A stretch of 64,000 nucleotides of DNA from JAAOIF01 sp965217125. GTDB taxonomy: Bacteria > Pseudomonadota > Gammaproteobacteria > PS1 > Pseudothioglobaceae. Of the stretch, positions 32,801 through 42,522 are shown one piece after another (the stretch's first letter is position 1; each line of letters opens with the position of its first letter). Under the pieces are notes generated by a model. The model was not told the origin of the DNA. It was given only the letters and a program-made list of their open reading frames with translations, and did not search any database. The stretch is from positions 1,116,001 to 1,180,000 of the forward strand of contig OZ244244.1 of the NCBI GenBank assembly GCA_965217125.1, read 5' to 3'. The translations under genes were made by a program, and so were the position numbers.

Positions 32801-35800
32801 CATTATTTATAACTGTTATAGGCTCAATAACTTTTCCAATACCAGCATTAATAGCAGCAACTGAAAGCTCAATGCTTGGAGCGGCTGGATTAACAGTAAT
32901 ACTAAAGGTTGCTGAATCACTATTAGTTGCATTTGTGGCAGTAATTGTATATACAATATTAGTTGCAGCATTAGCAGGTGTTCCTGAAATAGTTCCATTA
33001 GTAGTATCAAAAGATAAATTATTAGCAATTGCTGGTGATATAGAATAAGTAGCAGTTCCTCCAGAGTTTGTAACTGTTATATCGCTAATGGCTGTTCCGG
33101 CAGTAGCAGTAAGAGTAGAGACTGAAAGGCTAATAATTGGAGCTGCTGGATTAACAGTAATACTAAGGGTTGCTGAATCACTGTTAGTTGCATTTGTGGC
33201 AGTAACTGTATATACAATATTAGTTGCAGCATTAGCAGGTGTTCCTGAAATAGTTCCATCAGCAGTATCAAAAGATAGACCATTATCAATTGCTGGTAAT
33301 ATAGAATATGTTGCATCTCCGCCAGAATTTGTAACTGTTATATTGCTAATGGCACTCCTGGCAGTGGCAGTAATAGTAGTAGTTGAAAGACTAATATTTG
33401 GAGCTGCTGGATTGACAGTAATACTAAGGGTTGCTGTGCTATTGCTGCTTACATTACTGGCAGTAACTGTATATACAACATTAGTTGCAGCATTAGCAGG
33501 CGTTCCTGAAATAGTTCCATCAGTAGTATCAAAAGATAAATTATTACCAATTGCTGGTGATATAGAATATGTTGCATCTCCGCCAGAATTTGTAACTGTT
33601 ATATCGCTAATGGCACTCCTGGCAGTGGCAGTAATAGTAGTGGTTGAAAGACTAATATTTGGAGCTGCTGGATTGACAGTAATGCTAAGGGTAGCTGAAT
33701 CACTGTTAGTTACATTGCTGGCAGTGATTGTATATATTTGTAGTGTTGCGGTGGCGCTTGGAGTTCCTGAAATAGTTCCAGTATTAGTGGCAAAAGATAG
33801 ACCTTCGCTAAGTGCTGGTGAGATAGAATAAGTAGCAGCTCCGCCATCATTGCTAACTGTTATATCAGTAATAGCCGTTGCAACACTAGCAACAACAGTA
33901 GTGGTTGAAAGGCTAATATCTGGGGCAGCTGGATTAACAGTAATACTAAGGGTTGCTGAATCACTGTTAGTTACATTTGTGGCAGTAACTGTATATACAA
34001 CATTAGTTGCAGCATTAGCAGGCGTTCCTGAAATAGTTCCGTCAGTAGTATTAAAAGATAAATTATTAGCAATTGCTGGTGATATAGAATAAGTAGCAGT
34101 TCCTCCAGAGTTTGTAACTGTTATATCGTTAATGGCTGTCCTGGCAGTGGCAGTAAGGGTAGAGACTGAAAGCTCAATGCTTGGAGCGGCTGGATTAACA
34201 GTAATACTAAAGATTGCTGTGCTATTGCCGCTTGCATTACTGGCAGTAACTGTATATACAATACTAGTTGCAGCATTAGCAGGCGTTCCTGAAATAGTTC
34301 CATCAGTAGTATTAAAAGATAGACCATTGTCAATTGCTGGTGATATAGAATATGTTGCATCTCCGCCAGAATTTGTAACTGTTATATTGTTAATGGCACT
34401 CCTGGCAGTGGCAGTAATAGTAGTGGTTGAAAGACTAATATTTGGGGCTTGTGGATTAACTTTAATACTAATTGTATCTGTGCTGCTGGCAGTTACATTT
34501 GTGGCAGTAATTGTATATATTTGTGCGTCCTTAGTAGTGCTTGGTGTTCCTGAAAATTCACAAGTAGTTTTATCAGCAGATACTGCTATTGAAAGCCCTG
34601 CTGGCAATGTTGGATTACTACTGCAAGACTCTAATTCCTCTCCTGCAGAATTTGTAATTGTTATGCCGCTAATGGCTGTTTTAACAACAGCAGTAAAAGT
34701 AGCGACTGAAAGACTAATATTTGGAGCAGCAGGGTTTATGATAATATTAAGAGTTGCTGTGTCATTGCCAGTTTCATTTATGGCAATAATTGTCCATTCA
34801 ACACTATTCCCAGCAGTGGTAGTGGTAGGCGTTCCTGAAACAGTTCCATCAGTAGTATCAAAAATCAGACCATTGCTAATTGCCGGACTAATAGAATAAG
34901 AAGCGGCAGTTCCCCCTCCAGCATTTGCTGAAACTGATATAGCAGTAATAGCTATTCCAACAGTGGCAGTAACGCTAGATTTTGAAAGGCTAATGCTTGG
35001 GACTTTTGGCTTTATGGTAATTTCAAGGGTTGCAGAATCAATGTCAGTTACATTTGTAGCAGTAATGGTATATTGAACAGTCTGTGCAACAGTCATAGTA
35101 GTAGCACCAGGCGTTCCTGAAACAGTTCCAGTCTCAGTGCTAAAAGTCAGACCGTTACTAAGTGCTGGGGTAATAGAATAAAAAGCAACAGCCCCTCCGG
35201 TATTTGTGGCTGTTATATAAATATTTGTTCCAACAATAGCAGTAACAGCATTGGCTGAAAGGCTAATATTTGGGGCGGCTGGGTTTATGATAATATCAAT
35301 AGTTGCTGAATCAGTGCCTTTTGTGTTTGTGGCAATAATTGTCCATTGAGCATCATCAACAGTGGTAGGCGTTCCTGAAATAATTCCAGTGTCTGTGTTA
35401 AAAGTCAGGCCGTTACTAAGTGTTGGTGAGATAGAATAAGAAGCAACCGCTCCGCCAGAATTTGAAACTATTATATTTTCAATAGCTATTCCAACAGTAG
35501 CAGTAATGCTGGCCTTTGAAAGTGCGATGCTTGGAGCAATTAGCTCAACAGTAACATCAATAGCTATTGTAGCGCTATTATTGTTGTCATCAGTTAAAAT
35601 TATATCAAGGGTTGTAGTTCCTACAAAACCTAAGGTTGGTTGATAATAAACGATGGTGCTACTAACACCTGTATTAGTTGCACTATTAAAAGTAACTGTG
35701 CCGTTGCCAGTGCTATTAGTGTATGACCAAGTTATATTATCACCGTCTAAGTCAAAACCAGTAAGTTTTGCTATCTCTGTAGCAGATGAATCTTGGTCAA

Positions 35801-38800
35801 TAGTAGCGCTAAGAGTTGTTGTTGCAGGCAAGCCTGATGGCAGTTCGAAAAAGCCGTCATCTATAGCACCACCGCCTACATCATTACAAGATCGGTCGTT
35901 AAAACTATTAGCACTACTAATACCAAAGCTGTAGCGTAAACAACTATTACTAGGTCCATTAGCAAAATAACCTGCATTATCTGTATTAGTGAGATTAAAA
36001 CGACCAGGGGCATATTGCTCACCATTTGCAGCTGTAGGGAAGCTATCAAACAAAATAAAATCGCCCAATACAGAATACCAGCTATCAATACTGCCTGCTA
36101 TACCAAAGCCGGTTGCAGTGCCTGATGCTACGCCTAAATATGTATCAAATGCGCCACCTGATAGAGTATTAAAGAAAAGTCGTTCTTGTTCGCTATCAAC
36201 AATTGCAATATGGGCATCAGTATTAAAAGATGATTGTAAGGCAACAAAATCAGCAAAATCAGCACCAGCATCATTATTAACACTAAAATATAGGCTGCCA
36301 CCAAATACTGCTGCATCCTCTTCATAGTCGTATTTTCTACTTATAGTATCAGTAATAGCATCAATATAAGTAGCAATATCTTGTGAGATAACAGGTGGGT
36401 TTTCAACCTCATTGACCCTAACAGTTATATATTTAATAGCAACCTCAACACCATTTTTATCTGTTAAATATATTCTCAAAGTGGCAGTTCCTGTTGCATC
36501 TGGAATAATAGTGAAATAAAGTGTGGCTGTTTGCACGGTGCTAGTTAAAGTAGCAATGGAATCAATCAAGTTAGTAGAAAACGACACTACAGGTGCTGGA
36601 TTAGTAGTAAATATATCGTCCCCATTAGCACTAACAGCAAATGTGTAACTACCACCAGTATTATTCTCATCAATAATATCAGTTATATCAACTTTATAAC
36701 GAATATTTTCAGCGGCATTTTCAGTTAAAGTTAAAGTATTTGTGGCTAGATTAAAAGTAGGTTGTGTAAGCACATTTATGGTTATAGTTTGAGTAGCTGT
36801 GCCAGTAATATTAGCGGCTTTTACTTGGATATTGTAGATATTATCAGCAGCTGTCTCCGAAAAATCTGGGGCAGTATTAAATGTTAAAGCACCGCCTGCT
36901 GTAAGAGTAAATGATGCTGCGTTTGTGCCTGTTATAATGGTTGAAAAAGTAGCCGAATTATTTGCGCTCAATGTTGCTACAAATGTTCCTTTTGCAAATA
37001 CATAAAACACATTTGCAGAAGTTATTGTTGGCACTTCAGCATCATCGTCATTAACATTTACCGTAATTGTTTCTGTAAAAGGATTGTTGTCTTGGTCAGT
37101 TGTTTTAATAATAATGGTATATGTATCTTTGCTTTCAAAATCAAAAGAATTGTTTGCTGTTAAAGTATTGCCACTAATTGAGAAAATTGCAGTATTATTT
37201 AATAAAGTATAAGCATGAGTTCCACCATCAGGGTCAGTTGTTGAAAGAGTTCCAATTAGTGCATTAACACCAGCATTTTCAACTATGCTATTTGGTGAAA
37301 GAGTTATCTTTGTTGGAATATCATCTAAATCATTAACATACACTGTAATTGTTTTTGTAAAAGTATTACCTTCTATATCGGTTGTTCTAACAGCAACAGT
37401 ATGTGAAGCTTTGGCTTCAAAATCAAACTTAACATTAGTTATTAAAGTATTAGCGCCAGAAATTGAGAAAGTTGCAGTATTATCTAATAAAGTATAAGTA
37501 TGAGTTTGACTATCACCATCAGCTGTTGAAAGAGCCCCTATAACTGTTCCAGTAGCGGTATTTTCATTTATGTTATTTGGCGTAATGATTATATCTGTTG
37601 GAATATCATCTAAATCATTAATATCTACCTTGATTATTTTTGAAAAAGAATTATTATCTTCGTCAGTTGTTTTAATAGTAATAGTATATGAAGATTTTTC
37701 TTCATAATCAAACTTAGTATTAGTTGTTAAAGTATTAGTATTAGAAATTGAGAAAAATGGCTCATCAGTTGTTGCTGGAATAATCCGTCCAGGTTCAATT
37801 GTTATAATATTCGTAGGTGTGCCAGTATTAGTTGTTTTTGCAAAACCAATCAATTTTGCTCCATTAAAATCATAAGGCCAAGCGGTTATTGTTACTGTTC
37901 CATGATAAATTAGGTTATCAGGATGAGGCTGTAAAGTAATAACGAATGTAGTAGTAGCAACAACTCCTGTAACAGTGCTCATAGTATTTATAGCATATAC
38001 TAACTTTTCAACAGGAAAATATAAATTCGCATTATCAATAAAATTTATCGTAGCTATGGTATGAGTTGCGCCATTAACATCTTCTATTACAAAATTATTA
38101 GTCCCATAATATCCACTTTGATCGGAAAATTGTAAAGCTATTTTAAGCTTGAAAAAATCATGATTTGCCAACTTATAAGTATGAAAATCTCCATCAGTAT
38201 CAGCTGTTGATAGAGTTCCTACAACTGTTCCAGTAGCGGTATTTTCGTTTATGTTATCTGGTGTAAGAGTTATATCTGTAGGCAGGGCTTGCTTAACGGT
38301 AATATCAAATGTATCTGCATCAGTGCCTTTTGCGTTTGTGGCAGTAATTGTATATTGAATATTAGCGGCATCATCAGCAGGCAAGCCTGAAATAACTCCG
38401 GTAGCAGTGCTAAAAGATAGGCCATTGCTAATTGCTGGCGAAATAGAATAAGAAGCAACAGCTCCTCCAGAGTTTGTAACAGTCATATCAATAGCCACTC
38501 CAGCATCAATAGTAAGAGTAGCAGGTGAAATGCTAATATCTGGGGCAATTAGCTCAACATCAATATTAATTGCTATCGTAGCGCTATTATTGCCATCAGT
38601 TAAAAATACATTAACAATTGCATTTCCTACAAAACCTGAGGCTGGTTGATAATCAATAGCGACGCTACTAACACTAGTATTAGTCCCGATATTAGTAAAA
38701 GTAACTGTGCCGCCAGCGCTACTATTAGTGTATGACCAAGTTATATCATCGCCATCTAAATCAAAACCAGTAAGTTTTACTACCTCTGTAGCGGCTGAAT

Positions 38801-41800
38801 CTTGGTCAATAGAAAAATTATAAGAATTTAATTTAGGCAAGCCTGATGGCAACTCATATATTTGTTTTCTAACAACAGTATCCTCTTGAAGAACATATTT
38901 AAAATATCTGTTAGTCCACACTCTGGCAGCAGTACTACCTGAATTAGTATTACTAGGTTGATTACTTTGAGGTGTCCAATCAAGTTCTGGATAGCCTGGG
39001 TATGAGGTATATGTAGCTTCAGCAGTAACTCTGAGGCGAGTATTGCCAAAATCATCTAACACATTAAAAGGATAATTAACACCGTCTGCCCTTAAACCAA
39101 TCCATGCAAGTAATCCCCCCAAGTCTCCACTACCAAAAACAGACTGAAAATTTCCATCTGAAAAGTTAATTTCTTGTTGAGTATCAGGGATAAATAAATT
39201 TCCACTCAAATTAGGGGCAACCTGTGCAAGAGTTACATTACCTGCAAAGTTATCATTAGATTGGGCATATAAACTACCGCCAAATACTGCAACACTGGAA
39301 AAAGTGGTACTCTCGGAAAAAGTATCAATATGTTTTGCTATAACAGGTGGTGAGTTTTCAATCTGATTGACCCTAACCGTTAGCGTTTCACTGGCGACAA
39401 TATTACTATTTTGCTGTATTAAATTTATTTGCAAAGTGGCAGTTCCAGTGGTATCTGGAATGATAGTAAAATAAAGTGCGGCACTCTGGGCGGCGTATCC
39501 AACAGAGGTGCTGGTGGAAATAGTCGAGCTATTAGAAAATGAAACCACAGTTGCTGGATTGCCAGTAAATATATTATCTCCACTACTAACAACACTAATC
39601 GTATGACTACTGCCGCTATTATTCTTATCAACAATATTAGTTATATCAACTTTATAACGAATAGTTTCAGGGTTATTTTGGGTTAAAGTAATGACAGTTT
39701 CTGCTAAATCAAAGTTAGCTTTTGTAGTTAGCCCTATGCTGATGTCTTGAGTGGTTGTGCCGGCAGTATTAGCAGCTGATACTTGGATATTATATGTATT
39801 ATCAGTAGAAGTTGAAAAAGTAGGTGCGCTGTTAAATGTTAAAACATTATTTGCAAGAGTAAATAACCCTGCATCTGTGCCTGTTATGCTTGTTGAGAAA
39901 GTAACTGCCCCATTTTCATCAGTTGCACTTAAAGTTGCTACAGATGTTTGATTTTCTGCTACGGTAAATGTATTAGTAGAAGTTATTATTGGTTTTTCAA
40001 GCACATCAGTAATGGTAACTTCCCATGACTGAGTGGCATTTTTGCCATCAGCGATAGTAGTTAAAGTAACGGCATAAACATTATTAGTATCAGCATCAAC
40101 AGGATTTTCAAAATCTCTGGCTACCATACTAACAACTCCAGCAGCATTAACTGAAAAATCAGCAGCGTCAGACCCTGATAAACTATAACTAACAGCGCCG
40201 ATTGTAGTATCCCCAGTTAAAACAATAGTTTCAGAATAAGCTGTATTTTCATCAATATTTTTATCAGTAATTGTTTGAATAGCAAATGGCGTATCAGTAA
40301 CGCTAATTGTCCATGATTGAGTGGCAGAGTTTGCATCATCATCAGTAGCAATTAAAGTAATTTCATAAATATTATTAGTATCGGAATCATCAGGATTTTC
40401 AAAATCTCTGGCTACCATGCTAACAACTCCAGTAGCATTAACTGAAAAATCAGCAGCATCAGCCGCTGATAAACTATAAGTAACAGTGCCGATTGGCACA
40501 TCTCCAGTTAAAGTAATAGCTGGATTAGCATAAGCTGTATTTTCTGCAATATTTACATCAGCAATTGTTGGAATAGTAAAAGTTGCTACTTCTATTACAT
40601 CAGCAATGCTAACTGTCCATGACTGAGTGGCATTTTTGCCATCAGCGCTGGCAGTTAAAGTAAGCTCATAAATATTATTAGTATCAGCATCGTCAGGATT
40701 TTCAAAATCTCTGGCTACCATACTAACAACTCCAGCAACATTAACTGAAAAATCAGCAGCATCAACCCCTGATAAACTATAAGTAGTAGCACCGATTGTA
40801 GTATCCCCAGTTAAAACAATAGTTTCAGAATAGGCTGTATTTTCGTCAATATTTTTATCAGTAATTGCTTGAATGGCAAATGGCGTATCAGTAACGCTAA
40901 CTGTCCATGATTGAGTAGCAGAGTTTGCATCATCATCAGTAGCAATTAAAGTAATTTCATAAATATTGTTAGTATCGTCATCTTTAGGATTTTCAAAATC
41001 TCTGGCTACCATGCTAACAACTCCAGTAGTAGCATTAACTGAAAAATCAGCAGCATCAACTCCTGACAAGGTATAAGTAACAGTGCCGATTGGAGTTTCT
41101 CCAGTTAAAGTAATAGCTGAATTAGCATAAGCTGTATTTTCTGCAATATTTACATCAGCAATTGTTGGAATAGTAAAAGTTGCTACTTCTATTACATCAG
41201 CAATGCTAACTGTCCATGACTGAGTGGCATTTTTGCCATCAGCGCTGGCAGTTAAAGTAAGCTCATAAATATTATTAGTATCAAAATCAACAGGATTTTC
41301 AAAATCTCTGGCTACCATACTAACAACTCCAGTAGCAGAATTAACTGAAAAATCAGCAGCATCAACTCCTGATAAACTATAAGTAACAGTGCCGATTGTA
41401 GTATCCCCAGTTAAAACAATAGTTTCGGCTATAGAATAGGCTGTATTTTCACCAATACTTTTATCAGTAATTGCTTGAATAGCAAATGGCGTGTCAGTAA
41501 CGCTAACTGTTAATGATTTAGTAGCAGAGTTTGCATCCTCATCAGTAGCAGTTAAAATAACAACATAGGTATTATTCTCATCATCATCAACAGGATTTTC
41601 AAAATCTCTGGCTACCATGCTAACAACTCCAGTAGCGGCATTAACTGAAAAATCAGCAGCATCAACTCCTGATAAACTATAAATAACATTTCCTATTGGA
41701 GTTTCTCCAGTTAAAGTAATAGCTGAATTAGCATAAGCTGTATTTTCTGCAATATTTACATCAGCAATTACTGGAATAGTAAAAGTTGCTACTTCTATTA

Positions 41801-42470
41801 CATCAGCAATGCTAACTGTCCATGACCGAGTAGCAGCATTTTCATCAGCATCAGTGGCAGTTAAAGTAACAACATAAGTATTATTCTTATCATCATCAAC
41901 AGGATTTTCAAAATCTCTGCCTACCATACTAATATTAGTAGTATTAACTGAAAAATCAGCAGCATCAGCCGCTGATAAAGCATAACTAACATTTCCTATT
42001 GGACTTTCCCCAGTTAAAGTAATATCCTGAGAATAAGCTGTGTTTTCATCAATATTTATATCAGTAATTGCCGGAAGATTAAAATTTGCTAGTTCTATTA
42101 CATCAGTAACTATAACCGTAATATCTTGATCTGTCTGGCCTGAGGAACTATTTACTCTTACTTTAGCAATATGCACATTATTAGCAACAGTAGGATTTTC
42201 ATAATTTTCAGCTACTATAAATGTTAAAGTCCCAGAATCTGGGTCTATTGAAAATAATGAAGGTGGTGGATCTTCAAGCGCACTATCAGTATTTATAGAA
42301 TAAGTAACAGTACCAGAATCAGTAGCAATTACCACTGCAACAAATGTAGTATTTTCTGCTACTGAAAAATTATTAGCAGAACTAAAAGTCGGGGCAGCAA
42401 AACTAACTGCAATGGCTGATGATGCTATTAGGATGGCGATTTTTAGTAAATTTTTAAGCATTTTGAGCAT
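29883..42470 (-). CDS. Giant secreted cadherin/lectin-like/Ig-like/dockerin protein, 4195 aa
   Basis: First gene of the giant-protein cluster. Two in-frame ATGs (42470, 42461) precede the signal peptide; the second gives MLKNLLKI, matching the MIKNLLKI start of the paralogues, and may be the true start. Residues ~30-130 are a cadherin-like module. About seven ~90-aa modules of the form IxENTAYxxxITLTGETPIG ... VVSMVARDFENP follow to ~820. A divergent lectin-like domain lies at ~1043-1207. A block of cadherin-like modules includes one with an unrelated insert near 38180-37750. A second lectin-like domain is at ~2027-2213, very close to the fifth one of the 5692-aa protein. Then come about 20 Ig-like He_PIG modules and the double dockerin module from ~4083. 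Likely a surface or secreted adhesin; ligand and export route beyond Sec are unknown. Confidence 0.83.
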   Translation of the reverse strand: MLKMLKNLLKIAILIASSAIAVSFAAPTFSSANNFSVAENTTFVAVVIATDSGTVTYSINTDSALEDPPPSLFSIDPDSGTLTFIVAENYENPTVANNVHIAKVRVNSSSGQTDQDITVIVTDVIELANFNLPAITDINIDENTAYSQDITLTGESPIGNVSYALSAADAADFSVNTTNISMVGRDFENPVDDDKNNTYVVTLTATDADENAATRSWTVSIADVIEVATFTIPVIADVNIAENTAYANSAITLTGETPIGNVIYSLSGVDAADFSVNAATGVVSMVARDFENPVDDDENNTYVVILTATDEDANSATKSLTVSVTDTPFAIQAITDKSIGENTAYSIAETIVLTGDTTIGTVTYSLSGVDAADFSVNSATGVVSMVARDFENPVDFDTNNIYELTLTASADGKNATQSWTVSIADVIEVATFTIPTIADVNIAENTAYANSAITLTGETPIGTVTYTLSGVDAADFSVNATTGVVSMVARDFENPKDDDTNNIYEITLIATDDDANSATQSWTVSVTDTPFAIQAITDKNIDENTAYSETIVLTGDTTIGATTYSLSGVDAADFSVNVAGVVSMVARDFENPDDADTNNIYELTLTASADGKNATQSWTVSIADVIEVATFTIPTIADVNIAENTAYANPAITLTGDVPIGTVTYSLSAADAADFSVNATGVVSMVARDFENPDDSDTNNIYEITLIATDDDANSATQSWTISVTDTPFAIQTITDKNIDENTAYSETIVLTGDTTIGAVSYSLSGSDAADFSVNAAGVVSMVARDFENPVDADTNNVYAVTLTTIADGKNATQSWEVTITDVLEKPIITSTNTFTVAENQTSVATLSATDENGAVTFSTSITGTDAGLFTLANNVLTFNSAPTFSTSTDNTYNIQVSAANTAGTTTQDISIGLTTKANFDLAETVITLTQNNPETIRYKVDITNIVDKNNSGSSHTISVVSSGDNIFTGNPATVVSFSNSSTISTSTSVGYAAQSAALYFTIIPDTTGTATLQINLIQQNSNIVASETLTVRVNQIENSPPVIAKHIDTFSESTTFSSVAVFGGSLYAQSNDNFAGNVTLAQVAPNLSGNLFIPDTQQEINFSDGNFQSVFGSGDLGGLLAWIGLRADGVNYPFNVLDDFGNTRLRVTAEATYTSYPGYPELDWTPQSNQPSNTNSGSTAARVWTNRYFKYVLQEDTVVRKQIYELPSGLPKLNSYNFSIDQDSAATEVVKLTGFDLDGDDITWSYTNSSAGGTVTFTNIGTNTSVSSVAIDYQPASGFVGNAIVNVFLTDGNNSATIAINIDVELIAPDISISPATLTIDAGVAIDMTVTNSGGAVASYSISPAISNGLSFSTATGVISGLPADDAANIQYTITATNAKGTDADTFDITVKQALPTDITLTPDNINENTATGTVVGTLSTADTDGDFHTYKLANHDFFKLKIALQFSDQSGYYGTNNFVIEDVNGATHTIATINFIDNANLYFPVEKLVYAINTMSTVTGVVATTTFVITLQPHPDNLIYHGTVTITAWPYDFNGAKLIGFAKTTNTGTPTNIITIEPGRIIPATTDEPFFSISNTNTLTTNTKFDYEEKSSYTITIKTTDEDNNSFSKIIKVDINDLDDIPTDIIITPNNINENTATGTVIGALSTADGDSQTHTYTLLDNTATFSISGANTLITNVKFDFEAKASHTVAVRTTDIEGNTFTKTITVYVNDLDDIPTKITLSPNSIVENAGVNALIGTLSTTDPDGGTHAYTLLNNTAIFSISGNTLTANNSFDFESKDTYTIIIKTTDQDNNPFTETITVNVNDDDAEVPTITSANVFYVFAKGTFVATLSANNSATFSTIITGTNAASFTLTAGGALTFNTAPDFSETAADNIYNIQVKAANITGTATQTITINVLTQPTFNLATNTLTLTENAAENIRYKVDITDIIDENNTGGSYTFAVSANGDDIFTTNPAPVVSFSTNLIDSIATLTSTVQTATLYFTIIPDATGTATLRIYLTDKNGVEVAIKYITVRVNEVENPPVISQDIATYIDAITDTISRKYDYEEDAAVFGGSLYFSVNNDAGADFADFVALQSSFNTDAHIAIVDSEQERLFFNTLSGGAFDTYLGVASGTATGFGIAGSIDSWYSVLGDFILFDSFPTAANGEQYAPGRFNLTNTDNAGYFANGPSNSCLRYSFGISSANSFNDRSCNDVGGGAIDDGFFELPSGLPATTTLSATIDQDSSATEIAKLTGFDLDGDNITWSYTNSTGNGTVTFNSATNTGVSSTIVYYQPTLGFVGTTTLDIILTDDNNNSATIAIDVTVELIAPSIALSKASITATVGIAIENIIVSNSGGAVASYSISPTLSNGLTFNTDTGIISGTPTTVDDAQWTIIATNTKGTDSATIDIIINPAAPNISLSANAVTAIVGTNIYITATNTGGAVAFYSITPALSNGLTFSTETGTVSGTPGATTMTVAQTVQYTITATNVTDIDSATLEITIKPKVPSISLSKSSVTATVGIAITAISVSANAGGGTAASYSISPAISNGLIFDTTDGTVSGTPTTTTAGNSVEWTIIAINETGNDTATLNIIINPAAPNISLSVATFTAVVKTAISGITITNSAGEELESCSSNPTLPAGLSIAVSADKTTCEFSGTPSTTKDAQIYTITATNVTASSTDTISIKVNPQAPNISLSTTTITATARSAINNITVTNSGGDATYSISPAIDNGLSFNTTDGTISGTPANAATSIVYTVTASNASGNSTAIFSITVNPAAPSIELSVSTLTATARTAINDITVTNSGGTATYSISPAIANNLSFNTTDGTISGTPANAATNVVYTVTATNVTNSDSATLSITVNPAAPDISLSTTTVVASVATAITDITVSNDGGAATYSISPALSEGLSFATNTGTISGTPSATATLQIYTITASNVTNSDSATLSITVNPAAPNISLSTTTITATARSAISDITVTNSGGDATYSISPAIGNNLSFDTTDGTISGTPANAATNVVYTVTASNVSSNSTATLSITVNPAAPNISLSTTTITATARSAISNITVTNSGGDATYSILPAIDNGLSFDTADGTISGTPANAATNIVYTVTATNATNSDSATLSITVNPAAPIISLSVSTLTATAGTAISDITVTNSGGTATYSISPAIANNLSFDTTNGTISGTPANAATNIVYTITATNATNSDSATFSITVNPAAPSIELSVAAINAGIGKVIEPITVINNGGTPTSYAISDTLSAGLSFSTKTGTISGTPSATATAIIYTVTATNITGADSATVTITVNEIIDPPSIANIEGTQAYYAGVMISPVEFTNSGDPAQSCASNLALPAGLNVAVSGNSCAISGTPTMVSAATTYTITATNPIGSDTATINISVTFATPSISVSTTTVVATAGSAISDITVTNSGGTATYSISPAIANNLSFDTTDGTISGTPANAATNVVYTITASNISGNSTATLSITVNPAAPDISLSTTTVVASVATAITNITVSNDGGTATYSISPTLSEGLSFSTETGTISGTPSAIATLQIYTITASNVTNSDSATLSITVNIEAPNISLSTTTITATAGSAISDITVINTGGTATSYAIAPALNVGLSFSTETGTISGTPANAATNTQWTITASNVSGNSTATLNITVNPKAPNISLSTTTITATAGSAISDITVTNSGGTATSYAIAPALNVGLSFSTETGTISGTPANAATNTQWTITASNISGNSTATLSITVNPAAPDISLSTTTVVASVATAITDITVSNNGGTATYSISPTLSEGLSFATNTGTISGTPSATATLQVYTITASNVTNSDSATLSITVNIEAPNISLSTTTITATAGSAISDITVTNSGGDATYSISPAIDNGLSFDTTDGTISGTPANAATNAQWTITASNVSGNSTATLSITVNPAAPDISLSTTTITATAGSAISDITVTNSGGTATSYAISPALNVGLSFSTETGTISGTPANAATNTQWTITASNVSGNSTATVNITVNPAAPDISLSTTTITATAGSAISDITVINTGGTATSYAIAPALNVGLSFSTETGTISGTPSSAATLQVWTITASNVSGNSTATLNITVNPAAITFSLDADGNGTINASNDGLIIFKYLLNSNANNLHTTISSNAIEGRKTTPELKAYLDSAGTILDVDGNETINASNDGLIIFKYLLNSNANNLHTTISSNAMEGRKTTPQLKAYLDTYQ

Positions 42471-42491
42471 TTTGAGTAAAAATTAGAACGG

Positions 42492-42497
42492 ATTATA
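42492..42497 (-). promoter_or_regulatory. Candidate -10 box upstream of the 4195-aa gene
   Basis: Minus-strand TATAAT in ACTATATAATCCG, about 22-30 nt before the start codons at 42470/42461. The spacer sequence is the same as before the other three genes, so this is the promoter of the first gene of the cluster. Confidence 0.5.
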
Positions 42498-42522
42498 TAG
42501 TAAAAATTAAGAACATTATTTG

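Noticed and set aside
4169..41000. Many plus-strand open frames of 60-255 codons opposite the giant genes
   Set aside because: They translate into repetitive valine/alanine/leucine-rich sequence that tracks the antisense of the Ig-like and lectin-like modules, with no ribosome sites or family similarity.
13235..42470. Diversity-generating retroelement acting on the lectin-like domains
   Set aside because: C-type-lectin folds are common targets of such systems, but no reverse transcriptase, template repeat or accessory gene is in the window.
3925..42470. RTX toxins or type I secretion substrates
   Set aside because: No nonapeptide GGxGxDxUx repeats and no C-terminal type I signal; the proteins have N-terminal Sec signals and EF-hand/dockerin tails instead.
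3925..42470. CRISPR array
   Set aside because: The repetition is protein-coding with periods of ~250-280 bp and 1.7 kb, with no short direct repeats separated by unique spacers.
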